From Oegoconia quadripuncta (lineage: Eukaryota > Arthropoda > Insecta > Lepidoptera > Autostichidae), in contig OX438743.1 of the NCBI GenBank assembly GCA_949316235.1, positions 31,713,242 through 31,777,241 on the forward strand: a DNA stretch of 64,000 bases. Direction: 5' to 3'. The notes below the pieces were generated by a model. It worked only from the letters and a program-made list of their open reading frames with translations, had not been told where the DNA came from and did no database searches. Within the stretch, counting starts at the first letter, position 1, and every line of letters starts with the position of its first letter. The position numbers and the translations under genes were made by a program. This document shows, in pieces, positions 36,385-48,600 of the stretch.

Positions 36385-38418
36385 AAAAAAAAACTACCTC
36401 TGGCAATACCTTCTATTTCACTTACCGAATATGCCCTATTTTTTTCCTTACGGTAAAAAACTCACCCAGTATACTATATTAATAAATAACTACGAGTATA
36501 AATTGAAATTTCAAAACCGCCTGACAGCACAGGCGATAATATAATCCAGATAACACAAACTAACTGTGTTGAAATGTTACCACCATAGAAACAATGTAAA
36601 AAGCTAACTATCATCGGAACGAATAATGTACCTTTTGTACATCCTGTATCTAGTATATATTTGGCTTTTAAGTGTACTCGTGTGCAATAAATTATAAATA
36701 AATACACGACGTAACCGATATCCATCAAACATGGCAAAAATTTTTCTTCGAGTTTAATCTTAATTAAAATGTTTTTAAATAAGTAATTAATTATGTAGCT
36801 ATTTCAGATCCGCATCCATATTTTGCACAACCATGCCTGTTGTACATATAAAGTTATACACATACACCCAAAGGTGCCTGGAAGAGATCGCTTTTAGTGA
36901 TGAGGCCGCCTAATTGTACTCTTTTCTGTAACGTGTTTTGTAGTATAATATATTTTGTGCAATAAAGTGTATTTGTATTGTTTTGTACATTAAAAAATAT
37001 ATAATATGTATATAGGTAGATAAAAATAGATAAGTACATGATATTTATGCACATCAAAAAGGAGGTATTTACAATTATATTTACGTATTGTATCTTAAAT
37101 ATAAAACCATTGAATATTTAGAAAACCTTCGAAGGATTATGATATCATCAAACACACCAAAAAATCATGTTAAAAGCTAAATATCTTCGAAACTGCTTAA
37201 CCGATTTTCATTAATCTATCTCTTCGCTCTTCCCTATAAAGAAATCCGCACTCAAATCGGACCACGCATTACTCAGGTACGTCCGGACAAAGAAACATAT
37301 ACTAAGGCGTTAAACACATAATATCCGTCGTTTTTCGTAGCGGCTTAAAAATAAGATGCGACTATTACGGCTAAGCGCTAGCCCATTGTGCATAAAAAAA
37401 TATTTCGTTGCCTATTTTATATTTATTTGTTTATATAAAAAGTTACAATGACACGAGTATACAGGGTGAACGGTAAAACGATAGATTCATTTTAAGATGT
37501 GATCGTAAACCTGATTTGCAATAAATACATTCCTATGAAATGGTGGCGAATAGATAACAGTTTGTAAGATATATATTTTTTTGGTATTATTCAAACTGTC
37601 TTGGCATCTTAAAATTTAAATAGAAATAAAAGCTACTTACCTTAAGGAGCAAATTTTTTATTTTTGGTCACCTAAGATCATGTTAATGCTTACAACATTA
37701 CATTTTTGCCAAACTACGTGTAACGTAAAAATTAAAAATAAAAACTGAAAAAGCGACCGCTTTTAAAAATTATCCCAACAAAATAATGTTCAAAAATAAT
37801 ATCTTACAATCTTTTCGCCGCCACTTCATACGGATGTATTTTTTGCAAATCGGATCTACCATCACGTCTTAAAAGGAATTTATCATTTTACCTTTCACCC
37901 TGTATTTACAGGTGTCACGAAACATTATAGATAATGTGAAATTCTTGGAATATTATTATTGACAGAATTAGTGTGATATTTCATATTATTATTATATTAC
38001 GTATTCATTTATTATTATACTAAACTAACTGGTGTGAATATGTCCGCAGACACATGTATATAGTCGAGTTCTATGAAAGTTCCAGTTGACCCAGATACGT
38101 AGGTACTCTCTGGGAGCTCTCAGTCCTTAATTTGTACTTACTGGTAACCCTCCGGGCTAACCGAGCTTAGATGTAGTTTTAAAGCTGATACTTCCGTTCA
38201 CTAGTTATAATTTTTGACAATCAACTCTACGAACTTTTCTTTAAAGATGAATTTGTCTTTAATAAAAAAAAATCAATGTCCTTTGACTTTGGATTAGATT
38301 GATTCAATTCTTTATACGTCTAGGTAGCTTATGAAACCGTACTTACAAATTGCCTTATTCCACACGGGTTTATCTTGGCCGGAAGGCTAATCATTGATAA
38401 AATGTATTCATTACTGTA
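36385..38418 (-). other. TMEM151 intron 2, unannotated part
   Basis: About 2 kb without recognisable coding sequence or repeats. Short frames at 36474, 36854 (minus) and 36294 (plus) carry no motif. Confidence 0.4.
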
Positions 38419-38482
38419 CCAGCCCCCGTAGTATGATATTGTTTGTCGCACGCGACGTAGGATGTCATACTAAAGGGGCTGG
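38419..38482. repeat. Palindromic MITE-like relic
   Basis: CCAGCCCCCGTAGTATGAT pairs with ATGTCATACTAAAGGGGCTG across a short CG-rich centre. The structure suggests the collapsed ends of a foldback or MITE element. It abuts the 5'-truncated SINE that follows. Confidence 0.5.
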
Positions 38483-38690
38483 ATGCGGTACGGTTACGGG
38501 TTCGAATAACGCGAAGGGTAGTACTTGTGTGATGTATACGAACATGTATTCCCTAGTCATGGATGTTTATATAAATATTTATGTATGTTTATCCGTTATC
38601 TAGTATCCATAGTACAAGCTTTGCTTAATTTGGGACTGGATGATTGGTTTATGTGTCCGAAGTATTTATTTATTGATTATAAGCGTGTAA
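38483..38690 (+). mobile_element. SINE family 1, 5'-truncated
   Basis: It begins inside the B-box region (ggttacgggttcgaataacg) and carries the complete body to 'ggtttatgtgtccgaagtat'. A second, heavily decayed copy seems to follow at about 38708-38830. Confidence 0.7.
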
Positions 38691-38830
38691 TAAATTAATA
38701 TGGTGGGCGACTGTTTTAGTCGGTAATGACTACTTACAGATGCAGTTGGTATCCCATATTTGTATGATACCTACGAACATTTTATACAAGCTTTGTTCAA
38801 TGTGGAACCAGATACTTGGTGTAAAAAAAA

Positions 38831-39383
38831 TAATGTATTCTACTCTCTTCAACACCGCCTAACATAACTTTTAGCTACAGTACACATATACATAACGTCA
38901 CGATCTTTGTTCCAAATAGGGTAGTCAGAGATAATCCAAATATTAGCATATGGGTGTTCCAAACATTAAAAGTTTAATGTGTGAAATAACAGCCACGATT
39001 CTCCTTTCGAAGTATACAGAAATTGCAACTTAACTAACTTAACTTAAACTTGCAAATATTAGGTCCTTACCTATGAAATTGGCGTTTTGTATGAAGAATT
39101 TCATTAAGACTGTTTTCTCCATACAAACATTTTTGATTTATTTTTTGGGAACGGCAAATCCAAATTTAGCTAAACTTTGTGTGTATTATCGGATAACATT
39201 AAGTTAAGTATAGGCATCGTTAATTTTTAAAAGTAACCGCTTTATAAAAGTGTCAGCGAATCTAAGAAATGATTATGGGAAGTACATGAAAAAAGCTCTG
39301 TTCAAATTTTTTTTATTATGTGATTTAGCCCAGAAATTAAAAAATATTTCATATGAAACCTTGAAATAATATTCCATTTTCCA
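38831..39383 (-). other. TMEM151 intron 2, unannotated part
   Basis: Nothing recognised. Confidence 0.35.
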
Positions 39384-39445
39384 AAGAAAAACAAATTTGG
39401 ATATAGCTTTGAAAATCGCAGGAATTGGTACATATGATTAACGAA
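39384..39445 (+). repeat. Left arm of a perfect 62-bp inverted repeat
   Basis: The arm begins AAGAAAAACAAATTTGGATA and ends TATGATTAACGAA. It is an exact reverse complement of 40821-40882, 1.4 kb away. The bases just outside do not match. Confidence 0.9.
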
Positions 39446-40079
39446 GAAAAAAAACTCCAATTTCAAAGGAAAGTCCCATAATCGCCTTTTCGATACCCAC
39501 GGAACGAGACGGGTTGGTTCTATTCTTTTTACGTGTCGAAATCGCAAATGAATCATTCTACAACGCAGTTTTGTTGCCATATTATCATATAAGTCAATAC
39601 AGATGGACAAAAGGTATTTTCATGTGAGTATTTATAATCGCTTAAGCTGAGCAAGCGCGTTGGCGATAACAGATTGTTCGGAGTGTCACTTCATTGTCGA
39701 TGTAGCGTCAATACTCTATACTATATACATATAATACAGTAAACGATGATGATGATGCGATTATTCCCTAGAAATCAGAGGTATCAAAAAACTTTAATTT
39801 GATATAAAAAGTAAAATGACATCATTAAAAAAAAAGAAATATAATATAAAAATAGTACTTACATTTACTGAGATTTATCGTGGAATTCATAGAGATGCCT
39901 TAGTTTTCTTACTTTAACTAATAATGAAACGGCTTTGTAAAATGGGACATGACTGTGATTAATGTATAGTGTTCCGCGGGTATTATTTCCGAAATTCAAC
40001 TGTATTTATTCGATTTTATGTGATTGATAAAAAAAAATCTAATTAAAATGAAAACGTCATATTTTTTAACTTAATTAAC

Positions 40080-40395
40080 ATTATTGACATTACTCCTTCA
40101 TTCATAAAACTGACTCCCCAGAGAAGAACGACCAAGAAACTCAAGGGCAACCCTTCTTTATAATATTATATTGTATAATTAGACTGAATTTATTTATGTA
40201 TGGCCATGCTTGTGCATCATCCAGACAGTCAGAAATTTTTGTAAATATCTGTTTTATGATGGTTTTGAATTTATTTAAACGGAAACTTTGAATGTCACTT
40301 GGAACCTGATTATAAAAGCCTACATTGCTACTTAAATAACTTAGTAACTTTGTGTAAACCGGTGACATTGACAACAAGTTTATTTTTATAATTAA
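40080..40395 (-). pseudogene. Jockey-like LINE ORF2 C-terminal relic
   Basis: Minus strand: VYTKLLSYLSSNVGFYNQVP, SDIQSFRLNKFKTIIK and SDCLDDAQAW. This is the conserved C-terminal pattern 'FYNKVPxDIQNLxLNKFKxxIKxxL...YLxDxxxW' also seen at 54028 (plus) and 43370-43880 (minus). It has no reverse transcriptase domain and is a truncated copy. Confidence 0.7.
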
Positions 40396-40574
40396 CTTAA
40401 CATTATACTCGTATGTTACTCAGTTTCGCAATTGATTCTAGATTTTTTCCGACATTCTTACATTAAGTTTTCCTAAACATATTGCGATCCTAATGTTATT
40501 GATTTCCTGAAACTAACGTCTCTTTATGAACGCGTAAAAAGTCAAAATTCTGGATATTTATCGTTTCTTTTTAA

Positions 40575-40820
40575 AAATGTCATCAAAATCATCATATCAG
40601 CCACAGTGCTTCCCGTGTGGAATATAAGCATTCCCCATAGATTTCCAGAGGTTGAAAACACCTGCATCCAGCGACTTGCTGTGACCTTTACTAAGTCATC
40701 CATCCACCTTGTTGGTAGATGTCCTACGCTGTGTTTTTCAGTGAGTGCACCCCACTCTGGAACTTTAATGTCCCAGCAGCCTTTTGTTCTTCGAGCTATG
40801 TGCCCTCTTCGAGCTGTGTG
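40575..40820 (-). pseudogene. RTE-type LINE ORF2 C-terminal relic
   Basis: Minus strand: ARRGHIARRTKGCWDIKVPE, then SVGHLPTRWMDDLVKVTASR and WMQ. This is the characteristic RTE ending GHIARRTDGRWGxKVLEWxPR...RPPTRWxDDLVKVAGSRWMQ, with mutations. It stops exactly at the right arm of the 62-bp inverted repeat. Confidence 0.8.
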
Positions 40821-40882
40821 TTCGTTAATCATATGTACCAATTCCTGCGATTTTCAAAGCTATATCCAAATTTGTTTTTCTT
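40821..40882 (-). repeat. Right arm of a perfect 62-bp inverted repeat
   Basis: Exact reverse complement of 39384-39445. The two arms enclose about 1.37 kb containing both LINE relics described above. Confidence 0.9.
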
Positions 40883-41084
40883 ACTAATAAGTTACTAAAG
40901 TAAGCCCTGCCCATAAAGAAGTTATTGATGTCATTTTACTCATTAGGAAACAGTTTGAAATTTTAGGTATCTCTTATACTTAGGGAATAATCGCCTGGCC
41001 GTTAAAGATTACACTTTGTATGACTCAACAATATATTCTTCGCCTTTTACGACACCTACGAGAATTTACTGGAGGTGGTCATAG

Positions 41085-41140
41085 GACTAACACAGAAGAA
41101 AAAAATATTCTTTTCTGTGCCGGAAACCACACGGAACTCT
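41085..41140 (-). repeat. Small retroelement-like fragment
   Basis: 'cttttctgtgccggaaacca' resembles, in reverse, the 'tggtttccggcacagaa' word I associate with abundant lepidopteran repeats related to family B. It is too short to classify. Confidence 0.3.
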
Positions 41141-41159
41141 TATATAAATAAATATCTTT

Positions 41160-41357
41160 ACACATATACACATCGCCATCTAGTTTCAATCTAAGCAACT
41201 AGGCTTGTATTATGGATACTAGATGGTTGATAATCTACACAAATACATTTTATTCGTTACTAAATACATATATAACTGAAAAACATATGCCGCTAGCGGG
41301 ACTCGAACCCGCGATCTTTTGGTACAGCAGTCAGTTTGTAACCACTACCACCAAAGA
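41160..41357 (-). mobile_element. SINE family 2 copy
   Basis: Minus strand: CTTTGGTGGTAGTGGTTACA, GATCGCGGGTTCGAGTCCCG, and then the family body to 'atccataatacaagcc'. It sits near the 3' end of TMEM151 intron 2's upstream side and is read in the same direction as the gene. Confidence 0.7.
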
Positions 41358-41807
41358 GGTTCTCAACTATGTACCTACCATCCACTGTTCTAACATTCTT
41401 TAATAGTAAAAGTATAACGATCTCCAGACCTCACGTATAACTTATCGTACCCATGTGAATGAAGACTGCAATATCCTCGGAATATTTTAAATTAGTTTAA
41501 AATTAGTTAAAACTTAGTTTGAGGTGTACTTTTTGTTCTGTGGTTGCACACTCATTTGAAATCTATAGGTGGAGATTTCTTATTGGCATTGGTTTTCTAT
41601 GTTTTATTATTCATTTGTTGATTTTGCTGTTAATCTCCCTAAAATAAATAAATAAATAAATAAATATTATATAGGAACTATGATTGAACATTGTTTCATA
41701 ATACAAAAGTTTGACAGGTCCTTGATTTGTTTATTAAATTTATAAATTGTTTCCACATAATTGTCTATACTTAGTTGACCCCTTTTAAATGTAGGTAATC
41801 GACTCAC

Positions 41808-42011
41808 CATACACGAGGCGTGGCGCTCCTCATAGCTTGAACCCTAGCGCTGACAGCTGCTACATCCACCCTCCTTGCGAGCTGGATTCTAGCCGTGCTG
41901 TGGTAGCACTCCACCAGATAAACAAGGTAAAGCAACAGGACGAACGCGATGGGTATGTACGCGTAGCCGACATCGCATGGCGACTCTCGGACGGTTCTCT
42001 TTATTGGATAC
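41808..42011 (-). CDS. TMEM151: TMEM151 exon 2: YIPIAFV membrane segment and ECYH
   Basis: Acceptor CCCTCAG, donor TG|GTGAGT. It encodes YPIKRTVRESPCDVGYAYIP, IAFVLLLYLVYLVECYHSTA and RIQLARRVDVAAVSARVQAM to ATPRVW. This is the second predicted membrane segment and the ECxH motif of TMEM151. It enters in phase 2 (AC plus G giving Thr) and leaves in phase 2 (TG plus G giving Trp). The exon is GC-rich against its surroundings. Confidence 0.9.
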
Positions 42012-42299
42012 CTGAGGGATAAGAAACTATTTTAGGCATTAGATATTTGCAAGGAGTTTACCAATAAGGAGATTGCATAGAATTAAATGGTACACACATG
42101 TACGTCTTATACACGTCCCCCACAGATGCATGACAGCCTCTTCTCACCTATAAAGTGAGGATTGGTGTATATGTACGGTTATAAAGTCGGTATATTAGAG
42201 CCCACCCTTGTGGACCTCTAATTTGGCTTAAAACTGCCTTCAATCGAAAAAAATGGGGCGTTTTAAACGTGTCCTATGAAGCACGGAAATGCTCCAATG

Positions 42300-42651
42300 A
42301 AAATCCCTATATTGGTTTCTCATCCAAGAACAGACCGCATCACAAGTGAATGCGAAACATTCCGCTGCAGGGAAATAGGCCTTCCCTCGTATAATGAAGG
42401 AGTATGGGCCGTAGTCCACCACGCTGGCCTAATGCGGGTTGGGGACTTCACATGCCTTTGAATTTTTATTTATCTGGCATGCAGGTTTCCTCACGATGTT
42501 TTATTTCACCGTTTTAAGAGCAATCGGATAAATGCATATAAGTAATTAAATTAAATGAAAGCTCATTGGTACATGGCCTGACTGGGAATCGAATCCGGAC
42601 CTCCCAAATTGTGAGACCGCGTCTTAACCGCTGAGCCACCCATGCTCTTAA
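42300..42651 (-). mobile_element. tRNA-derived SINE, family 3
   Basis: The minus strand begins with the tRNA-like head GGTGGCTCAGCGGTTAAGAC and later GGATTCGATTCCCAGTCAGG. The body contains 'accgtgaggaaacctgcatg'-like, 'aagtccccaacccgcattag' and 'ggaaggcctatttccctgca' blocks. It matches the plus-strand copy at 63174-63487. Confidence 0.75.
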
Positions 42652-43339
42652 GTACAGATTAAAGAGTATAATATCAATAAAGCAAAAAGCAACAGTGAGT
42701 CTTCTAAACTCGTTTAAATTATGTTTAATCCACCGTTCGATAAACACGTGTATCTAATTTCCGAGCCATAAAACAGAGTTACAGTAAAATTCGATTGAAG
42801 AATTTGGAACTCATTACATGATCATCAAGAACTGTCACCCACAACAAACTGAAAATAGGGTGCACACAGATTACAAATAAACCCTTTGCGGGCTCGCAAA
42901 TTGATATTTGATGGTTGGTTGGGCTCACGGTTCTGTGGTTGGGCCTTAATAAGCTCGGCCGACGAACTGCGAAACTCACGCAAAATTCAACCGTCTCAGT
43001 GTCGTAGTGACACTACGTTCATTAATCTCCCGTTGTAACCCAAAATATTGTCACATACAAATGACGTTTAAGTTTACGAAGGCTATTAGTTAGTGAAACT
43101 TGTCATCTACAAAGTTTCCAATGGTCAGAGGGATTTCATTAATTACCTACTGTTTTGCAATCGTCACACGCTACTTATCTGAGACATTCGCGTATATCCG
43201 GTGTATTCTAGAAAATTAGCCAGGAACTGAAATGTGACAAGTCCCGGGGGGTCACAATTTTGGAGGATATGAGATTCTTTGGATATGCGTTCTTGTGAGT
43301 GAACACTTCAAATCAGAATTAGAAACATTTTACCTGATT
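42652..43339 (-). other. TMEM151 intron 1, unannotated part
   Basis: Unrecognised. The minus-strand frame at 42779-42979 shows no motif. Confidence 0.4.
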
Positions 43340-43912
43340 ATTAACGGTCAAAATCAAAAAATCAAAATCAAAAAATGCTTTATTTTGTAGGCAAGGCAAT
43401 TTTCCCCTGAGAAGAACAAACAAGAAACTCGAGAGGTCGCTCTTTTAAAAAAGGGTTTTATATTACAAAATTATTATTTTATATTATAATATTTCATTAT
43501 TAATTGTGAAATAGCCTGGTTATGCGAGCGGGCTGGTTATGTCCATGATTGTTTATCATCTAAATAAACTGATATTTTATAATATGCTTTCTTAACAAGT
43601 TTCTTTTTTATAGTATCTTTAAATTTATTGAAAAGAAGATTTTGTCTATCAACAGGAACTTTATTGAAAAAGCGTATACATAACCCTTTGAATGAATTAG
43701 TGACTTTGTGGAGGCGACTTATGTGACCTGCAAGTTTATGTTTATTTCTTGTATTGACATCATGTTTATCACTATTTTTCCTAAATGATGCTATATTTTT
43801 TTTGACATATTTTTTTCAAATTTGTTTTCAAATTTCAAATGATTTTCAAAAATGTACTGTGACGAAAAGGTTAGATTGTTATACTCTTAAATCTGTCTCT
43901 AAGTGACACTGC
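43340..43912 (-). pseudogene. Older Jockey-like LINE, 3' part (left of nested insertion)
   Basis: From the insertion point, the minus strand continues AVSLRDRFK, then HKVTNSFKGLCIRFFNKVPV, DRQNLLFNKFKDTIKKKL and ISVYLDD, ending in a (TTTGAT)-type tail at about 43345-43380. This is the C-terminal end of the same LINE family as at 54028. The first half of its reverse transcriptase tail is on the far side of the I-type LINE, at 49409-49700. The copy is 5'-truncated and lies in the gene's orientation. Confidence 0.75.
43903..43912. repeat. Target-site duplication, left copy
   Basis: GTGACACTGC (AAGTGACACTGC if two extra A's are counted, from 43901) occurs again at 49409-49418 after the poly-A tail. 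This is the expected mark of target-primed reverse transcription. Confidence 0.9.
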
Positions 43913-44090
43913 GGAGTCTCGCGGCGGCACTCGTCCGAGGTGGTTGTATGTCGCTTAGTTTACTTGTGAGTGAAGCTACCGCGCGTAAACGCAGCGACCG
44001 GCAGAACCGGTTTGGTTATCGGGCCGCTTACGGTTGCCGGCGAGCGGCCAGACGATTTAATAGGTATCTACTATGTGCGTTGGTTGAATA

Positions 44091-45617
44091 ATGGAGAATA
44101 ACTTGATGAATGTTAACTCGCACGACGGCGGCGGCGCGGGAAGGCGAGATGAGGAGATGAAAACCCCGAGCCCTACTGATTTTATGAGACGCGCTTTGGA
44201 GCGTAGTAATTATGAAAGAGAAGAAGAGAATACACAAAAAGATCCGGAAATTGCAGATAACTCGTACTATGAGGGGCCTACGAAGAGAGAGAGAGAAGAG
44301 GAAGATGAGGAATGGCAGATATATACAAGAGAAAAGAAATTCAAAAGCAAAGAAGACAAGTTAGAAATCTACATAACGTGTAATGAAAAGTTCCCCAAGC
44401 AATTTGCGCTAGCCAGGCTACTCAAGGAACACAAAATTAGGGATATCAGTAAAATAAAATATCTAAATCCCTACAAAATACGAGTAGAATGTGAAAACAC
44501 AATATGTATGGAAAATATCGTACAGTGCAAACCGCTATTGGAGAAAGGGTGGAACTTTCAAAAGGCGTTCGAAGTTAACTACTCTTACGGCACAATAAGA
44601 GATGTAGACCTAGAACTGGCAGACGAAGAGATTGCAAAGTGTATTCAATGCGACGATCGCGCGGTTCTCGCTTCGGCGATGAGATTGAAACGTCGCGGCA
44701 CGGAAGGTGAATGGATAAACAGCGAAACTGTACGTCTAGCATTCAGAGGCTCTTTTCTACCAACATATGTATATGTGGACGGACTACGCATTAAAGTGGA
44801 CCCATATGTGTTTCCAGTCTCCCAGTGCTCTAAGTGCTGGAAGTTAGGTCATACGCGTTCCAGGTGCCCGTCAGAGAAGGCGGTGTGTCCCAAATGTAGT
44901 GGCAACCACGAAAATTGTGACAAGACGTTGTACACCTGTGTAAACTGCCTCGGCGATCATATGGCCCTAAGTAAAAGGTGTCCTGCATATGCGAAGGAAA
45001 GACGGGTACGTGAAATCATGTCCGAGTTCAACTGTACCTACAGAAAAGCACGAGCTATGTTTGTTTCGAATTCACCAAATCGGGAGGAGGAAAACCGGTT
45101 ACCATTGGGTGTCCCCCCCAACATGTTCCCCGGTCCTCCACGAGTGATGCAGACGAGCAATATATTTTCATTATTGCCGAGTGATTCGGATAACGAGCAG
45201 AACATGAGACGTCCGACGTATGCCAACATCGTGAAGGCTAAGGCTGATATACACAACCCTGAAACCGTTTCTATTGAGTCTGGAGATTGGTCCCTTCCTA
45301 AAAAAGGTCGAAATGCTAAGAAACGAACTGCCCCGGTGAAGCACAGTCCACAGTTAGAGGTAAATCGTTCGCATGTTGGTTCGGCACGGCAGGATAAACC
45401 AAGGCCGAGACAGAATCCTCAAGATAAAAGCGTTACATTTAGCGAACTACTATCGAGACTAAAGGAGATTATATTTTTAAAAACTATCCCACTACAAGAA
45501 AAGGTGAAGTGTATAGCAAAGTGTTGTTTAGAGTGGTTGATTTTAGTAGTCGTAGACAACATCGCCGACTGGCCAGTGCTGAAGTTGATTTTAGATTATC
45601 TACATGTAAATGGGTAA
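44091..45617 (+). CDS. I-type LINE ORF1 (gag-like RNA-binding protein)
   Basis: 508 codons. The N-terminal 90 residues are charged and disordered-looking. A central region (about 95-230) probably forms the RNA-binding/association fold typical of gag-like LINE ORF1 proteins. At about 245-310 lies a cluster of zinc knuckles: CSKCWKLGHTRSRCP (C-x2-C-x4-H-x4-C), then CPKCSGNHENC and CVNCLGDHMALSKRCP. The C-terminus has an RPTYANIVKAKADI segment and a hydrophobic end. It should coat the element RNA. The start ATG at 44091 follows a GC-rich leader with no earlier in-frame ATG. The stop TAA overlaps the ORF2 start in ATGGGTAA, suggesting termination-reinitiation. Confidence 0.88.
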   Translation: MENNLMNVNSHDGGGAGRRDEEMKTPSPTDFMRRALERSNYEREEENTQKDPEIADNSYYEGPTKREREEEDEEWQIYTREKKFKSKEDKLEIYITCNEKFPKQFALARLLKEHKIRDISKIKYLNPYKIRVECENTICMENIVQCKPLLEKGWNFQKAFEVNYSYGTIRDVDLELADEEIAKCIQCDDRAVLASAMRLKRRGTEGEWINSETVRLAFRGSFLPTYVYVDGLRIKVDPYVFPVSQCSKCWKLGHTRSRCPSEKAVCPKCSGNHENCDKTLYTCVNCLGDHMALSKRCPAYAKERRVREIMSEFNCTYRKARAMFVSNSPNREEENRLPLGVPPNMFPGPPRVMQTSNIFSLLPSDSDNEQNMRRPTYANIVKAKADIHNPETVSIESGDWSLPKKGRNAKKRTAPVKHSPQLEVNRSHVGSARQDKPRPRQNPQDKSVTFSELLSRLKEIIFLKTIPLQEKVKCIAKCCLEWLILVVVDNIADWPVLKLILDYLHVNG

Positions 45618-48600
45618 GGATAAGTCCAAAACAATTATGCTAAATATACTCCAATGGAACGCGCAAAGTCTCCGCCCGAAGTTAATTAGCTTAGAAAATC
45701 TATTGACACAGGAGAAGATCCACATTGCCGCTGTATGTGAAACCTGGTTAGAACCGGATAGTTATTTAAAAATAAAAAATTACTTTATATATCGAAATGA
45801 TCGTGATGATGCTTATGGAGGGGTAGCTTTACTTGTTCATAGGTCTATTAAATCGCAAAGGTGTGATTTTCCGAGTAGTAATCCAGGGATACAAGCCATC
45901 CATGTTAAGCTATATAATTGCACTGATATTGAGAATGTGATAGTAGCCTATTGTCCACCTTCTGTTCGCACTAACTCTCACGACTGGGATTACCTGTTTT
46001 CTGTAGTAACAGATAAGGCTGTCATACTTGGCGATCTGAACGGACATCACACAAACTGGTCCCGCAAAACTGATCACAGAGGTTCCCAAATACACGAAGC
46101 TCTCTCGAATAACCAATTTGTTACTCTGAATGATTGTAGCCCAACTAGGATAAAACTTGTAAATGGAATTTTACAACAATATTCTCCCGATATTACCCTA
46201 GCTTCGTTAGATATTGCGCTTAGGTTAAACTATAACGTTTTAAATGAAACCTTAGGTAGTGACCATAGAGTTATCAAAGTGTCGGCAGGTATTGACGTGA
46301 AATATATCCCAATAAAAAAGCGAAACTTCAAAAAAGCTGATTGGATTTCATATAAAAGTCTTTTACAAGAATTGTTTGACAAATGCTCACGCCCTGACGA
46401 TCCCCAAAAAGCTTATGACAAGTTTATAGACCTTATCAATCTCTCCGCAGAATTACACATTCCACAAACTTACCAAAGTCAGGAACCTAACAGTAAATTC
46501 ATACCTAAACCCTATTGGAACATGACATTATCGAAGGCGGTGGCTGAAAGACGCCTTGCGCTCTCGCAATTTCGTCGTAACCCTACTCCAAGTAATTCAG
46601 ATAATTTAAAAGATAAAATTCATTTAGCTCAAAATTTAATGCGTAAAGCGAAAAGCACCAGTTTCCAGAACTTTTGCTCGTCTGTGGATAATTCAACTAC
46701 AGTAAATGAATTGTGGCGTAAAATGAAATGGGCAAAGGGATATAAAATACCTCAGCAGTACACAAACAAAGACATGGCAACCGATTTACTCCATAATCTA
46801 ACACCTGATTTTGTGTCGCCCGCGGACCCTAATTTTACCTCCGATAATCCAATGCTGAGTTCAGAGATTTCTCTTGCCGAATTAAAGAATAATATACCTT
46901 TAAAAAATACGTCCCCAGGTTGTGATGAAATAACATACATGATGATAAAACACTTACCAGAAAATGGAAAAATTTACTTGTTGCAACTGTACAATACGAG
47001 TTATAAATTTGGTTTTGTACCTAAACAATGGAGGGATATAATTATAGTTCCTATACCAAAGCCAGGGCGGGACCCATGTAATCTTTCATCGTTGCGGCCG
47101 ATTTCTATGATGTCGTGTTTCTGTAAAATCTTTCACAACATATTAAACAAGAGACTGGAATGGTTCTGTGAAAAAAATAATTTATTTTCCTCAAATACAA
47201 CAGGGTTTAGAAAAGCTAAATCTAGTTTAATTAATTTAAGCACATTTGTCAATCAAACACTAATAGGTTTCACAGAAAATAAGTCCACGATTGCGTGCTT
47301 TGTTGATATTAATAACGCATACAATAACGTCGATATTACAGTATTAGTGGCTATCTTGGACCATCTTGGGGTAGGAGTAACACTTTGCAGGTACCTATGG
47401 AACTTTTTAAAACTAAGAAAACTCAAAATTCAAATCGATAACTTTGAAATAGTTAGGAGCACGAATGTTGGCCTCGCCCAGGGTGATCCGATATCGCCAC
47501 TGCTGTTCAATATAGCGACTAGAAAAATCTGCATCGGTATCGACAATGTGTTAAAGTCCCAATACGCGGACGACTTCGTTATTTACACGTCACGCAAAAA
47601 TCTCTCTGAGGGTACTAATACCTTACAGACAGCTATGGACACCCTACATAATTTATTATCGGAAGTAGGTCTAGAAATGTCGGCCACTAAAACAAAGGTA
47701 TGTGTATTTAAAAGAGGTTTTAATAGAGAGTCAATACAGATATACGTAAATAACAGATGTTTGGAAGTCGTTGATAATATTAAATATTTAGGAGTGTGGT
47801 TGGATAAATCATTAAGGTGGTCAAAACATATAAATGAATTAAGAGACAAAGTCACCAAATTCCTAAATATTTTGAAAATTTTGAGAGGTTCTGGTTGGGG
47901 TGTGCATCCCACACATATAAGACGATTATACATCTCTTTGGTTCGCAGCAGAATGGACTATGCTTCCTTCTTATACGACAATAGTTGCCAGACACACTTA
48001 CGGAAAGTTGATAGGCTACAAAATCAATGTATGAGGCTAATCGGTGGCTTTATAAGATCGACTCCAATCCATGTAATGGAGAATGAACTCTCTATTCCAC
48101 CCCTGAAGGCCCGAAGGTGTTTCTTAGCCACAAAATTTTGGCTCAAATGTAAATATATGGTAGAGAAGGATGTCATGTCAGCATTAAATATATTAGAGAA
48201 ATATTGCAATAAACCTTATTGGCACCGCAAAAGAACACCTCTATTAATTAAAATTCATCAGAAGTTTAAGGATTTGCCTATGCAAGAACACAAAACATTG
48301 GAGATGTTTTCCTTGAATAGGTGGGTCGGCAGTGTGGATCTATCCCTCTGTGTCAAATATAATTTAGATTTAGTTGATAAAGCTAAAAGCGACTATAATA
48401 AGTGCAACTTAAGACAACTCTGTACGCATGTCATCACACAGAATTATAGAAACTTTTACAAAGTTTATACGGATGGCTCCAAGGATGGGTGTAGCAGTGG
48501 AGCAGCATTCCTTGATGTTCAAAATGATATTTGCTGCAGATTTAAAATAGATTCGAATATATCTGTAATGAACACAGAACTAATGGCGCTTTCAGAGGCG

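Noticed and set aside
39302..39610. 102-codon minus-strand frame
   Set aside because: No motif or family resemblance. It overlaps one arm of the 62-bp inverted repeat and is bounded by AT-rich runs, so it is probably chance.
41837..42022. 61-codon plus-strand frame
   Set aside because: Antisense shadow of TMEM151 exon 2.
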